64,000 nt of DNA from Cinnamomum chago (Eukaryota; Streptophyta; Magnoliopsida; Laurales; Lauraceae), in the NCBI GenBank assembly GCA_038049695.1, contig CP142457.1:21590501-21654500 (forward strand), written 5' to 3'. Positions 63,797 to 64,000 of the stretch are shown here, in pieces. The notes under the pieces are model-generated. The model saw nothing but the letters and a program-made list of their open reading frames with translations. It was not told the origin of the DNA and did not search any database. Numbering within the stretch: the stretch's first letter is position 1; each line of letters starts with the position of its first letter. The translations under genes were made by a program, and so were the position numbers.

Positions 63797-64000
63797 GAAG
63801 GACCATTGCTATACATTTGCAATACAGCATCTACACCCCTGATTCACAAGGATACTCCAGTTAGTGAATTTTTTTAGGGTGAAGTGTCAGTTATACAAAA
63901 TTGAGCACTATGTTTTCCCCCCTTCTGATGGATATGTTTATTAATTTGAAGGTAGAGATGACAACTCTGTCCAACTATGAATAGAAGGAAGACCAATTCA

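Larger units (their letters stand above)
61012..64000. mobile_element. CACTA (En/Spm-type) transposon, one end, carrying gene fragments
   Basis: The terminus CACTACAACAATTTGCACTT is a typical CACTA end, placed next to a 3-bp TAG that would be the TSD. 61030-61276 is the subterminal repeat zone. No transposase domain is seen up to the window end, and the other terminus is outside. The interior holds a CT-rich stretch, possible spliced exon pieces and a catalase exon fragment, so it may be a gene-capturing non-autonomous copy. That the catalase piece is inside the element is inferred from the lack of a closing terminus before it. Confidence 0.7.

Overview
The window is plant nuclear DNA made almost entirely of nested transposable elements. 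There is no intact single-copy gene. The evidence for a plant is: Tekay-type chromovirus and Tat/Ogre-type Ty3-gypsy polyproteins; LTR elements primed by initiator-Met tRNA (primer site TGGTATCAGAGC); a CACTA transposon end; one exon-like piece of an ent-kaurene synthase-like diterpene synthase; and one exon-like piece of a plant catalase. The species cannot be named from the sequence.

Layout. 1-586 is the right end of an LTR inserted into a minus-strand Tekay-type chromovirus (587-9387). The chromovirus carries gag, protease, RT, RNase H and the start of integrase, all broken by stops and frameshifts, plus a 3 kb LTR. A solo LTR with a perfect 5-bp target duplication (TSD) sits in its leader (4129-6340). 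After a kaurene-synthase exon pseudogene (9635-9880) and a copia-like LTR fragment comes Tat copy A (10582-28405, plus strand). Its second (archaeal-type) RNase H is split by a very young element, HR-1 (17647-25217). Then follow LTR fragments (28406-30958) and Tat copy B (about 30959-59035). Copy B contains HR-3 (31724-46345), which contains HR-2 (35123-42711), and also a solo LTR (55357-57578). A third Tat LTR piece, another HR-type LTR (59724-61011) and the left end of a CACTA element (61012 to the window end, with a catalase exon fragment inside) complete the window.

The main discovery candidate is the family I call HR (hairpin-rich) for this report only. Its members have 1.75 kb (HR-1, HR-2) or 2.2 kb (HR-3, solo LTRs) LTRs, TG...CA ends, 5-bp TSDs, an iMet-tRNA primer site and a GGGGGAGA polypurine tract. 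HR-1 and HR-2 encode only a coiled-coil, CCHC zinc-knuckle Gag-like protein. HR-3 has lost even that. No protease, integrase or RT is present, so they must be mobilised in trans. The 1.7-1.9 kb between gag and the 3' LTR is a chain of about 20 stem-loops. Their stems are all different, but many loops share the motif ATATAACTAT (ATAGTTATAT in the element's sense). Comparison of HR-1, HR-2 and HR-3 shows paired changes that keep stems intact. The transcribed leader part of the LTR is also built of nested inverted repeats. Just upstream of the LTR TATA box is a cluster of four CGGTCGACCG palindromes.

The order of events is readable. The Tat and Tekay copies are old and full of stops. HR-3 LTRs differ by at least five substitutions by eye, HR-1 by about two, and HR-2, nested in HR-3, by none that I noticed apart from simple-repeat length. 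All divergence counts are by-eye comparisons and not computed alignments.
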